Shown here: piece after piece, positions 1 through 18,400 of the stretch
Layout of the letters: each line of letters begins with the position of its first letter
Numbering within the stretch: the first letter of the stretch is position 1
Source of the DNA: Marthasterias glacialis
Lineage: Eukaryota; Echinodermata; Asteroidea; Forcipulatida; Asteriidae
Length of the DNA: 64,000 nucleotides
Direction of reading: 5' to 3'
Assembly (NCBI GenBank): GCA_911728455.2
Contig: OU452233.1
Span: 16,686,087-16,750,086 of the forward strand
Translations under genes and position numbers: made by a program
The notes under the pieces: generated by a model
What the model saw: only the letters and a program-made list of their open reading frames with translations
The model's database searches: none
Told to the model about the DNA's origin: nothing

Positions 1-1454
1 CGTCATTGTTTCGCTTAAAAAGTGAGAAAAAAAAACCATCTACATGCAGGTGACACTATTTTTTAATATTTTTTTTCTTCTTTTGGACAGTTCAGAAAAC
101 TCTCTTTCACTACGGCGCGCCGCTCACAACGGCTTGGTGGATTACTTCCTACGCCGGAGAGCTGCTGCCAGCAGCTCAAAATAAAAAAAATATTAAAACA
201 ATTCCATCACAGCTGTACATTATATTCCATAGTGAAAGAGATAACAGAGTCTTTAAGCTCATGGAGGATTTTTCTGGTATGTCAGGCCTTAAAGTTAATA
301 CTAAACAAGTGATCAAGACAGTCAAGATGTCACCTGTCACGCCTGTGACCACTTTAGAAATAATTACTTATAAATGAGAAAGGATAATGCCAAGCAATGC
401 ATTCGGTTTCAGCTGAACCGTTTTTGGCTTGTGTGTGGACGTAATGAAGAAATAAAAAATGTAACAGCGAATTTGGGCCACTCTTCAAGCAAAGAATCCA
501 GTCCTGGTAATTACAACAGCTATCATGTATTCCGATAAAAAGAGGATGATCCGGAACCCGTTCACAGGTTTCAAAAAAAAAAAAAAATTATCTCCTTTGT
601 AAAGTCGTCTCAACAACAAGATGATGAGTGTAAGGGAGAATAAAAAGAAATTCCACAGGCAGGAAACCTCTTGATGAATTACACCTGTCAGTCGGTGTTC
701 CTGGTGCCCACCTGCAGTGCTGGATTATTTTCAGGATTGCCGATAATTTGATGGGGAGTCCTTGGTGAATCAATCAGAGCCGTCAGTTTGATACAATGAC
801 GTGTCAGTAGTGTCTAGCCAAGGCGTTAAGTTGGTTGGCTTCATCCTGCGTCTAGATTTCTCTCAGCTGAATGATATTGTTCATGTATAAACATGTTCCT
901 TTTCTGATGTGGACAAATTTATCTTTTTGAGGTGTGCATCTGATTGGTAGATTTCCCCTTTTATATTTGACCACTTTTTGGTGCAACAAAAAAACAAAAA
1001 CTGGAAAAAAGAAAGGTCTTTTGCATTTTTATTATGAGGTCTTGATTTGGGGGAAACCTGTACATGCCCAATCATATTCTTATTTTGATTATGTCAAAAT
1101 GAACATGTTGAAAAATGGAGTGAGATTAGAAAGACGTTTTTCTTGCTGGGGGCATTATGTCAGATACCGGGCCCAATTTCATGGTGCTGCTTACCAAAAC
1201 ATTCTGCGCTTACGGCGTCCTGTAAAGCGGGAACTCCTATATGGGCCGTGGCAGGGCGTAAGCGCAGAATTCCGCAGTAAGCAGAGCCATGAAATTGGGC
1301 CCTGAACACTTCTAGTGAGGTGTATCAAAATTTTAAATCAAGATTTAAAAGTATCCAGTTATTTGTTTTCGGATCATGTAATATCATTTTGTCTTTATTT
1401 CTCTCTGACGAAGAACCTACCTAAGTCTGACACGAAACCTGTTCATTATTTCAG
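1..1454. other. Upstream intron/flank of MINDY4B-like gene, no exon recognised
   Basis: AT-rich sequence left of the first recognisable MINDY4B exon. That exon opens with a splice acceptor and one base that completes a split codon, so at least one coding exon must lie upstream. I searched this stretch for the family's Gly-Gly-Pro-Cys-Gly catalytic segment and did not find it, so it probably lies left of the window. An inverted-repeat element occupies 1169-1302. No other gene is supported. Confidence 0.5.
1169..1302. repeat. Short inverted-repeat element (GGGCCC-ended MITE family), copy 1
   Basis: The 134 bp begins GGGCCCAATTTCATGG and ends with the near reverse complement CCATGAAATTGGGCCC. 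The inner parts of the arms both contain GCTTAC/GTAAGC. It contains no transposase, so it looks like a non-autonomous palindromic element. The same ends recur at 6918-7078, 9592-9784, 9796-9965, 13741-13958 and 34118-34297. Confidence 0.75.
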
Positions 1455-8034
<6,580 letters not shown>

Positions 8035-9031
8035 ACTCAATGGAATGAAGACTTACATGTACTGTACAAAACTTAGCAGCTGGTAAAATATATTGTCAAC
8101 ACTGCTGCTCATTTCACTTTCAACAAACAAAGGTAATTTCTCTCGTGAGAATCAGGTATGTGGAAAGAAAGTTCTCACTGCAACAAAACAATTATGAAAT
8201 GTGTTTTTCATCAAAATTATTCATCTGTGATCTAAAAATCATGCGGACAGTAAATGCTTGAGTAAACAAACAAAACAAAAACAAAGAGCACAGCCAGCTG
8301 CTTTCAATGTTTTTTTGTTTTTTTTCTTTCCATTTTTGTGCAGTATATTTTCTTCTTTGTTAGAGGTTAAATTTTGTAAACTGTATTCATAGATTCGAAT
8401 GAACTTTATGAAACATTACATAGAGCGATATTTGTGTTCAGGATTAATTTGTTGTGGTGTATTTTCAAAAAGTTCATGTGTTCCATACACGATGAGGACC
8501 AAGTTATTTTGGTTAGCAAAATAATGAACAACAACCCTTCCATTTTATTTTTTATTTTTTATGAAATATTCTGATTTTAAGTCCGTCCATTCAGCTTATC
8601 TATCTGAAATATTATCTAAGCTTGCCTTTTGAAAAATTTTAAAACTTAGTGCTAGTGATCAGAACACATCCTTAATCGTCACAAAAGTGTGATATTTTCT
8701 TTTTTTTTTTTTTCTGTATTGTAAATAGAAAGATCCAAACTGGAAAAAGAGTTTGTGACGATTCATGTTCAAGAAACCTTTTCTCTGAAATCATTACTCA
8801 AAATTGCCAACTTAAAAATTTGCAATATATTTTCTATTCAGTCTGCCTTAGTAGTAATTACCGTAGATTTTATTTATAAATCCGTCCTTTAATCACTTGC
8901 CTTGAACGTTTTGTTTGTTTTTCATTTTCCTCTTGAAGTTTTTATCTATCAAATTTTAACAATTGTATAAACTTTAAAAAGAATATTCATCTGTATTTAG
9001 CAAGAGTTGTTACAATTTGAGACTAAGATAC

Positions 9032-9239
9032 GCTAGGTGGCAGCAGACATATCAGGTTAATAGACCGATCCATTAAGCTCCGCCCTTGCTGTATTGACCA
9101 ATCACAGATGTGATTGCACAACCAAAAGACCGACAAACACGTTGGTGCATATGGTGCGCGTGCACAATTACGAAGGTCAGAGTATGCACCCGCAACCGAA
9201 GAATTATGGATTTACCTGCCTAGTCTGCTGCCACCTAGC
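9032..9239. repeat. Palindromic element with GCTAGGTGGCAGCAGAC ends
   Basis: Left end GCTAGGTGGCAGCAGAC (9032) and right end GTCTGCTGCCACCTAGC are exact reverse complements over 17 bases. Just inside the left end is TAGACCGATCCATTAAG, also the end of the element at 28575-28816, so the two elements are related or nested. It is non-coding. Confidence 0.72.
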
Positions 9240-9591
9240 ATCATTGACCCATTTCACCTGAAGTCATAACACGAGAAAGCTCGCTAGCACCATTTTGGGA
9301 GCCCGATTCCCGGTGTTTCGCTGTGCAGTGCGCATTTTGGGCGTCGCGAGCACAGTTTAGATTGGTGCAAGGGATTTCGTTTCAGTTGTTGTCACACGGT
9401 CTCCTCATTATGAAAAAAGTTCGCATAAATAATAATAAATTTGTAAAGCAGATATTTCCCAGAGGACTCAATGTACTACACAACTCCAGCAGGTGTTTCA
9501 TAAATCCTGTAAACAGATTTCAATGTCATAGCTATGCCCTGAAGGCGCTTTGTCAAGCACAGAATTTTGCGATAAGCAGAAAATGGGCCCA

Positions 9592-9784
9592 GGGCCCAAT
9601 TCATTAGAGCTGCTTATAAGCACAATAGGTAGCTCAGCACAACAAAATCATGCTTACCAGAGTAAGGTTACCAGCCAAACCACCATGTCACATGTGTTTG
9701 TGACTGGTACCCTGCTCATTTCTGCTTAGCAGAAACATTGTTCAGCAATATATTCTGCTCTAGCAGCTGTATGAAATCGGGCCC
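9592..9784. repeat. GGGCCC-ended MITE family, copy 3
   Basis: Ends GGGCCCAATTCATTAGAG and ATGAAATCGGGCCC, with internal GGTTACCAGCCAAACCACC and GACTGGTACCCTGCTC. A fourth copy follows after about 11 bp. Confidence 0.75.
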
Positions 9785-9795
9785 AGATGTTTTCA

Positions 9796-9965
9796 GGGCC
9801 CAATTTTATGGAGCTGCTTAAGCAGAAAAAGTAGCTAAGCACAACAAAATTATGCTAACCAGAATATGGTTACCGGCCAAACCAACTTGTCACATGTACA
9901 ATTTGTGACTGGTATCCTGCTCTTTTTTTGCTTAGCAGAAAAAGCAGCTCAATGAATTTGGGCCC
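9796..9965. repeat. GGGCCC-ended MITE family, copy 4
   Basis: Ends GGGCCCAATTTTATGGAG and CAATGAATTTGGGCCC. Internal boxes match copy 3 in the same order, so the two are side-by-side insertions or a local duplication. Confidence 0.75.
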
Positions 9966-10290
9966 TGTTTACGGAACGACCCCAAGGCATGCTAGGCACA
10001 TAATCTATTTCACATCCACTGCTTACTGGAAGTTAAGCAAAATTCACGCTAACTTGCCAGTGGTCCTTGTATAGCAGATGTATTAGGCAACAATGCAAGG
10101 GCATTCTCAATGTACAACATGCTGTGTTAAGCAGAGCCTTGAAGATTTGGCCCTAAATAGTTCATAGAATTCGACTCCCAAATGGTCTTCATGAAAATGA
10201 GCCCAGGCAAAACTGTCTTGTTACGAAAGGTGACTGCCCTCTGCTCCCAACACCGTACCCCTATGTACCGATAACTCCTTGTGATCTACA

Positions 10291-10330
10291 CACTAGGGTT
10301 AGGGTTAAGGTTAGGGTTAGAATTAGGATT
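10291..10330 (+). repeat. Short interstitial TTAGGG-like run
   Basis: About 40 bp of GGTTAGG units with point changes (GGTTAAGG, GAATTAGG). It is far too short for a telomere and is surrounded by ordinary repeat-rich sequence. A two-unit version is at 20165-20178. Confidence 0.6.
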
Positions 10331-10698
10331 AGGAAAATGCATTGGGTGTTTTGGAACGTAGGGGTGTCAGAATATATGCGTGGAACCTTTTAGAATCATT
10401 CCAGTTTCATAGACATTTCTCGCTTAAATATCAATAATTTATTTCATTCTTCTCACCATGTAATGAAGTAGTCAGTTTTTACTCATATTTTTCTGAGCGT
10501 TTCAACCAGTATGAGATTCCTGTCTTACATTCGACCAGATAGCGACCAGATAGTCATTCATGAATAAATAACATTGACCAACAAAAATTGGTTTGCAGTA
10601 TGATTTTCTCGTCTTTTATGCCTTCATACCGGATTACGGGCAAATAGAAAAAACAGGATCTGCTCTGTTTGCTTGTGAAAATATTGTGCCAACCCTCA

Positions 10699-10850
10699 GG
10701 CCTGTATGCTTCGTTCTTGAAAGGGCAAGGGCACCAAAGCATTTTCTCCATGGTAAAAGGCACCTCTATGAGGAAATTGTACATCTCTATTGGAACATTT
10801 CAAGGGCACCAAGGCATTGACCAAGGGCAATCGAGGCAATTGCCTCCGTT
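10699..10850. repeat. Dispersed repeat (AGGGCAAGGGCACCAAAG), copy in + orientation
   Basis: The same sequence occurs inverted inside an MCCC1 intron at about 14345-14510 and in a worn form inside UPF3 at about 30545-30690. Shared landmarks are CAGGCCTGTATGCTTCGTT, TTCTCCATGG and CAATTGCCTC. No protein is encoded. Confidence 0.65.
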
Positions 10851-11954
10851 GCCTCCATACAGTATCAGCCATGAACCCTTACATTGTAGAGGATTGACAA
10901 CCTCTTTACATCACCAGCAATGGAGAGCTTGGAAAGATCAACAGGAGGTTGGAGCAAGATACACGTAGATCAATGTCTGCCTTTTCAGATTGGCAAGTTC
11001 GAAGGCAAACGAAATCCACAAAATTGTCAGGAAATCAGGAAACAAATCCTGACAAAATCACAAGCCTACTTGTGATTAACGGCAGGATGGAATAAATCAA
11101 AACTGACGGATTGATTTACGTATATTATTTATAGATTTTATTCCCCAGGATCATCAAATGTACACATAAAGTTTCATTCACCATACTCTGGGGCTTCTAA
11201 ATTTTCGGGGGGGGGGGGGGGAGGAGGTTGGTTAGAAGCTGTGAACACAGGCACAGTATATTTCATTTATACAAAGGACTGTTTAAAAGCGCAGCTATGT
11301 TTCATATACACATCTTACAGAAATGTCACACGTCTTTACTGGCTGCAACTTTTTTTTTCATTGTCATTGAATGTGTGGTGCAAGTTACAAAAGGGAACAC
11401 AGCAGTAAGTTTACTTTTAATAAGTCAACTTTTTTCAAATAAAAACATTATTAAATTAATACTTAATAAATTTACACATAATTGGGATTACGAGAAAAAA
11501 CAACAACATTGACGACGATTCCCCCAAGTCCTTTTGGGAGAGTACTTGGTCTTCTGTTGACTGTTAGATTTTATTATGAATATTTTGTTTTGTTCCTGGT
11601 GGAAGACTTGCAGGTCAAACAGGAACTTGTCTTGGACAAGACTAGCGACAACACCCTGAGTAAAGCATAAAGCTCAATCGGAACATTTCACTTATAACAT
11701 AGAGGCAACTGCCCTCTGTACCTGTGTGAAGTAGAAAGCTGAGCTCATATTTCATGGGAATGCGAAGCAAAATTTGACCTCACAAATTCTTAACCAACAA
11801 CTCACTCAAGTTGAAAGTTTCTCTTCTCTTGCGAAACTTTATCTGCGGGTAAAGAATTGTGCCGGGAAATCCAGCTTTGCATGATGTGTTAACCGGGCTG
11901 TAAGGCCTGGTCCAGCGAGATGAATGACTGTGTGGTTACTTGTTGATGCCTTTG

Positions 11955-12368
11955 TTATTTGTCCTCCTTGAAGACGACCAGGGGTGCGTTCTTCTGGACG
12001 TTGTCTCCCTTAGCAACCAAGATCCTCTCGATTGAACCTTTCTTTGGTGCTCGGATCACATACTGGAAAATGAAGGCGAGAACGTCTATGAAATGTAGCC
12101 ATGCATGTCTTAGTTTTGTTTTTCCCTTCGTTTGGTCCCTGGGATTTTGTCAGCTCAACAGATTATTTTCAAGATTGCGTGTAACAAAAATGAAAATAAA
12201 ACTGATCATTACATAGCTGAACATCATCAAACGAGAACGTGTCACGAAGCTCAGTATTGGATTAGCTACCAGAACCGAGCAATATGTAAGAGACACACTT
12301 GTTACAAACTGCATGTTTATTGGGCTATAAAAGCCCACAAACTTGAAAATGTATCTCCACAGATTGTT

Positions 12369-12400
<32 letters not shown>

Positions 12401-15400
12401 GTAAGTTCATTTTCTCGGGCAAGTAGAGAGGACATGCAAAGACAGACTCAACCAACCATAAAAGGCAAGAGTAGAACCAGCTAGTACCCACAAAAATATA
12501 AAGGTTGCAGAGATGAGACCCTTCGTCTTGACTGAAGTAGTTTATACAAGATGAATTTAGCTTGCAATCAGGCTTCTACTAGTTTGAAAAAAAGGCAAAG
12601 CTTGCGACGCTGTTTTTCTACCTGTGCAGGCAATTTTTTGCAACACAGGTGCGTGGTTACCATGCAAATTACTTCTTTGATGTTTACTGACCGCAGCTGT
12701 GTGTTATGGTGGATTTGATTAGACTTTCTTACCTCCATTTTCATGGACTCAAGGGCCAGTAGTGGGTCCCCTTTTTCCACAACAGCTCCTGCCTGTACAT
12801 AGAGGTGTGTTATGTCCCCTTGCATTGGAGCTCTGTCACCCATGGTGCCTGAGCTGGACTCACCGAGGTAGTCTGGTACAGGTGTGGTCACCTCAACCCC
12901 ACCAACCTAAGGATATGTAATTGCACAAAACAATTAGCTAGCAGATTGGTGTTAGGCCTAATATCTATGTGTCCGTATTAAGTAGTGCCCAATCCTTCAA
13001 AATACACGCCAAGCAATGCACACAGGATTTTTACAAAATGCATTATGCAATACGGATACGTAGAATTATATGCGTTGCGCTGCGTGTCGTGGCCAAGCGG
13101 ATAAGAACACCGGACTCAAGCTCTGGTGTCTCTGATCAGCAGAGTGTGGGTTCGAGTCCCGGTCGTGACACTTGTGTCCTTAAGCAAGACACTTAACCAT
13201 TAAGCCATAGGTCCTGTGTGTTGCGTAAAGAGAAGGAGTTTGTCCCGGTGTTCCTGGTTTGATCGGCTGTGCCGATTGCGCCACAGCACCTTGTAAACCA
13301 TTACATGGTGCTATGTAAAGGAGCATAGCATACCTTGCAGGAAAAAGTGCTGAGCACTTTGAGACGCCCATCGGGACGCCTATCATGTGTGAAAGGCGGA
13401 GTTGAGTTCAATTGTGCAAACATATTTATTCCGAACAGATATATATGTATAACCCCTCAGCCACTGACATATACAGCCACAGCAACATTTGGGCAAACCA
13501 TAAAAACTGAACACAGAGAATAGCTTTTAACTGAAGATTTAACCTCGCCCCCCTACCTCAGTGAAGAGATGAACAGCGCCCTCGTACATCACAACTTTTG
13601 TCTCTGATTTCTCCCCGTTGATTGTTCCAACTAGCTGTGCTGAATTATCCTCAACAGCTGTAAGCTTGCCTTGGACATCAAACGACTCGTTGCCAACCTG
13701 TACTCAAATGAAATTAGGATGATAAGTCTCCAGTAAATCAGGCCCCAATTTCCCGGTTCTGCTTACCACAAAATTATGCGCTTACGGTCACCATTCTCTG
13801 TGTGGGTCTGTGTAGGTGAAGAATGCTAAGTAACATTTCCACAAAACTTTCTTGCTAACCAAACCCTTTGAAATGTGCTTACGTTAAGTGCGGATTTTAC
13901 TGCTACCCTAAGCGGCAATTTTTTTCTAAACGGTAAGCAGAGCTATGACATTGGGCCCTGGTAGGTTGACAAAAGCCCATCTCGAGTCGGTTGGTTTCTA
14001 ATCCTTCTAATGCTGACATTTCTCAAGAGAGTTGCCCAAACCATGTGAAACCATTCAACTGCACAGGTTATGTGTGGAGTGGATGATACTGAATGGTCAG
14101 ACAGTAGGAGGGTTGACTGTGTACCTTATCTGTAAGCAAACTTGAATCCTTGATTCTGATTGGTCAAACCATGGCAACAACAGTGTGATATTATACCATA
14201 TTGCAGGGTTCATATCACTTTTGTGCTATTCTAAGCTGCACATCAAGTTTGCTTGAAGATCACTTCATTATCACATGTGTGATAACAAATTTACCTCCAA
14301 GCACACTTGTCGCCCAGCTCCAAGCTCGTGGGATACTAAAAAAATTATAGGCAGTTGCCTCAGTTGCCTTTGGTCATTGCCTTGGTGCTCTTGAAGTGTT
14401 CCAATAGAAATTTACAGTTTCGTCATGGAGATGCACTTTTACCATGGAGAAAATGCCTTGGTGCCCTTGCCCTTTCAAAAACGAAGCATACAGGCCTGTG
14501 ATATTATGTTGTAGAATTTATTGAACATTCACCACAGTGAATGATACTAAATGGTCAGACAGTAGGAGGGTTGACTGTAACCAATTTTTGTTTACCGTGA
14601 CAGTGAAGTTTCCTTGTGACCCGTAAGTCACGCTAACGTCGATCTTCTCATCGTCTCGGTCGGTGAATGTGATCTTCCTGGTCAGATTCTCGTTGACTCG
14701 TTCTCCGCTTCCGAGGGCAAAGGGCGAAAAGGGATCTGAACCCCGCCCACATACAGGGAGACAGAAAAAAAGACAAATGGGAAGTCACGATCAGGATTGA
14801 AAATGCAAGTTGCAGTTTAGAAATTATGCCAGGTCATTCCATATCAGATCATCTCCCAACAAAAAAAAAAAGAAAGAAAAAGAAAACACTTGTTAAACTT
14901 GATTCAGGGGAGTACATGTATTTAATAACAAAATGGGTTTTACAAACACCAGCAACAATTTTGTTCGACCAAGAATCTTGGGAGACTGCAGGAAGACAAG
15001 ACGAAAGATAATGGGGAGAGGGACTTTACCTCCAGTTGAGACGGCCTCTTTCTGACCTCTGTCCTGTTCGAATAGTATCATGGCTATCGAAGCCTGGCAC
15101 AATGTCCAATTGTTGAGGGCGCTCCTTTTCTTCAACAGTTCATGTTCGTGTAGAGGAATAAAACCCGTATGTACATTGGCCTGGATAAATTCTGGATGCT
15201 TGGCGAGATCGTCCAGAAACCTGATGTTTGTTTTAAGACCAACAATCTACAGTAAAAATGAAAATGAGAAAAATGGTATGACAAACTTTGTATCCAGGTT
15301 TTTTTTTTTGTCAACATTGCAAAATGATGTCCCTAGCTTCTGGGCGGAAACCTATGTAATCAGGTAGGAACTGAACATAGGTTCGAATCCCACCTGCGTA

Positions 15401-18400
15401 GCCTTAGCCTGTGTTTTTTTTTTCCCTGCAAGACTCAAAGGCACTAAAGTGCTTGTCACCCATCGGTGTGTGGGTTAAATCTAAATTATACACTTACATG
15501 ATAATTTTTGAGAGCATTCCTGAGTTTTTCCAGGGCACTTGTTCTGTCCGTTGACCACACCACCAGCTTGGCAATCATTGGATCATAAAACGTGCTGACC
15601 TCATCACCTTCAAAATGGACAAATGAATATATTTTAGAACAGAGTTTTGAATTATTGAAAGGGGCAGTGAACCGACCATTTTGTACTTCACCTGAGCCGA
15701 TATTCCCGAGCAGTTTGCGAGAAGTAGATCAGGTTTCAATCTGTCCTTGAGCAAAACACTTCACCGACAATTCTTTGTCCTTGGGGCGGCCGACCGGATG
15801 TGCGAAAAGTAGAAAGTCAGTTTGTATTCTTATCTCCAGCTAATACATTAAGTTCGCCAGTCTGAACCCAAAGTCTATTTCGGTCGACCTAGAGTCACTC
15901 CTTTTCTATTTGGTTCGGCACGACTCTGGAGCACAAGTCTGAACTAGGTGTTAGAGTTGTAAGAATGATTGAAATTGAAACGCAATGTGACTGACCCTGC
16001 CTGACACCAGTCTCTATCCTCACTGTCTGGTCTGCTTCTGGGGGTGATAGATGGACTAGGGGTCCAGCGCCTGGTAGGAAGTTATTGTCAGGATCCTCGG
16101 CATAGATCCTCGCCTCAAAGGCGTGGCCGTGTAGGCGGAGCTCTGACTGGTTGACAGGAAGAGGGTCACCGCCAGCAACCTTTTGAGGAAAACAAAACAA
16201 CAAAAAACGGCATGATTAGTTGACATGCTTGAAAATATAAATATTTTTTGGGCGCAGGTTATGATCCGCGTCGTTCATACCTTGAGCTGCCATTCGACCA
16301 GGTCAGTGGCCGTCACCATCTCAGTGACTGGATGCTCCACTTGAAGTCTTGTGTTCATCTCCATGAAGTAGAAGTTCTGCTTACTGTCCATGATGAACTC
16401 CACCGTACCTGATGAGAGAAACAAATCAAGAAGGATTTTTAGTCAAGTTTCAACATCTAGCCCCAACAATCAGCTCTCCCACTGGTCAAACAGAAGCCCG
16501 CTTTTAAATTTAAAGGATAAACGCAGGGGATTGGTCAACATTACCTGCTCCGACGTAGTTGACAGCCTTTGCTGCCCTCACAGCTGCCTCTCCTATACTC
16601 CTCCGTACTTCCTCAGGAAGTCCAGGCTGTGGCGAGAAAAAAACATGACAGTTAAAAACAGAACACTGCAACATACTCCAACCAAGCCCATGCGTGTACC
16701 TGTTTAGCAACATTCCATTTTTGAATACAAGGCAATTTGTCACTTGAGGCAATTTACTGGCAACCTGCCCGAGGCAACCTCCAAGAAGGAAATACGATCT
16801 TCATAATTTTCTCGAAGATAGGAAGGCTGTGTCTCGATTGGCGGGTGCGGCTATGGTTGTAGTTGTTGCTAAGGGTGTTGCTATGGGCATCCTATGCTTC
16901 AATGCTTGTTCACATGACAATCAAGCCGCAAGGCGATTCAGACATGGCCGCAGCTGCTAATTGAGACACGATCTAACAAACTGTTGATTGTACAGTTTTT
17001 AAAAAAGTTTTTTTTTACGCAAGTCACCCTCACAAGGCCCAAAGGCAACTCGAGGTGTGAGCTACAGAAATGATATAAACTGCCCTTATGTTCGGAAACA
17101 AGACATGGAGAGATATAAACGCAAGTCTCTTCACAGCACAGCTAAGCACAAGGAGGGGTAAATGAATTCAGTGTGAGATTAAAATAGCATCTTGGTGATG
17201 ATTGACTATTCTATCGATAAGTATTTGTAACTGACCGCAGGCGCTTCCTCAATGATCTTCTGGTGGCGTCTCTGAACGCTGCAGTCTCTCTCAAACAGGT
17301 AGACATAGTTGCCATACTTGTCACCAAACACCTGTACCTCAACGTGCCTGTAAAACAATAATCAGAGTGATGTCAAGGTGGTTGAATGACCACTCTTTAT
17401 CTCAGGCCGTATCCAAATCGTGGGATTTCGGGTGCGGCTATGATCGTTGGCTACTGCAGCCTTTTCGGCGATCCAACCATAGCCACTGCCAAAGCTGTTA
17501 GTTCCGACACGGGGCCGGTCTCTTCAAACTGCAAAAAATAGGCTAGTACAGGAAAGATATCGAAACAGGCAACCAGCCAGAATGCTACATAGCGCCCATT
17601 CCTTGTAACCGGTCCCATACAAACTTTGCTTCACAACACTTTCTGCTTAAGTTGTTCATGCAGCTCCGAATAAGCTTGATTTGAATTAAAAATTGTTGGG
17701 ATCACACAGTAATAGGCTCCACATACCATAGGAATGCATCGTTATTATCTTAGAAAACTTTAAAAACGGCCATGTTGCAAATGTCACTTCAAGGGGCTGT
17801 GTCGCCATGATTATGGCCTGTGGCTGTGCATGGAAAGATGAACTCTCACCCAGATACTGCATACGCACGCGCTTGCGATCAAATCACAAAGGGTGCCGTC
17901 TTTGTCAAACTGTGATATGACCGCCGGCGCACACATGCGCGTAGTAACTGGGTTATTCCATTTACTGCTCTAATCATGACAACACAGCCCCTTTAAAATA
18001 TCAACACACCTTGGTGTATCCACAAATTTCTCCACAAGCATGACATCATCATCGAATGACTTAAGGGCTTCTCGTCTGGCAGAGTCTAGAGCCTCGTCAA
18101 AATCATCTGCCGTCATCACGATGCGCATACCCTGCAAAGAATATCAGTACGTATGTGAGCAGACCAAACGCTTTCTCACAAGGCGACCAGTAGCCAGTAC
18201 TAGCGTAACCCTCCTACTTTCTTGTGTTGTTTTACAGCAAGTTGACTGGCCATTTTGGCTTGTGTGTAAAACTAGTGTGCAGTACTACACTGTGTAAGCA
18301 TTTGTAGATGTACTGTGTATTGCATTCTCACCTGGATGTCATCTTGCAGCCTGGCATTGTTTATCTATCATTCAAAACCACAGTGGATGAGATTGAATGG

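Larger units (their letters stand above)
8035..11954. other. Convergent 3' intergenic region between MINDY4B and MCCC1
   Basis: The two genes face each other here, so the stretch must hold both 3' untranslated regions. I could not fix either poly(A) site. It contains a palindromic element (9032-9239), two adjacent GGGCCC-ended elements, a short TTAGGG-like run (10291-10330), a GGCACCAAGGCATT-type repeat (10699-10850), a poly-G tract (about 11206-11223) and otherwise AT-rich sequence. No open frame resembling a protein was found. Confidence 0.6.

Noticed and set aside
90-185. Possible MINDY exon after an acceptor-like TTGGACAG
   Set aside because: None of the frames shows the Gly-Gly-Pro-Cys-Gly catalytic motif or other MINDY residues, and no good donor follows.
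13083-13170. tRNA-Leu gene candidate
   Set aside because: Acceptor and D arms have mismatches or wobbles, and it runs straight into a SINE body, so it is a retroposon head.
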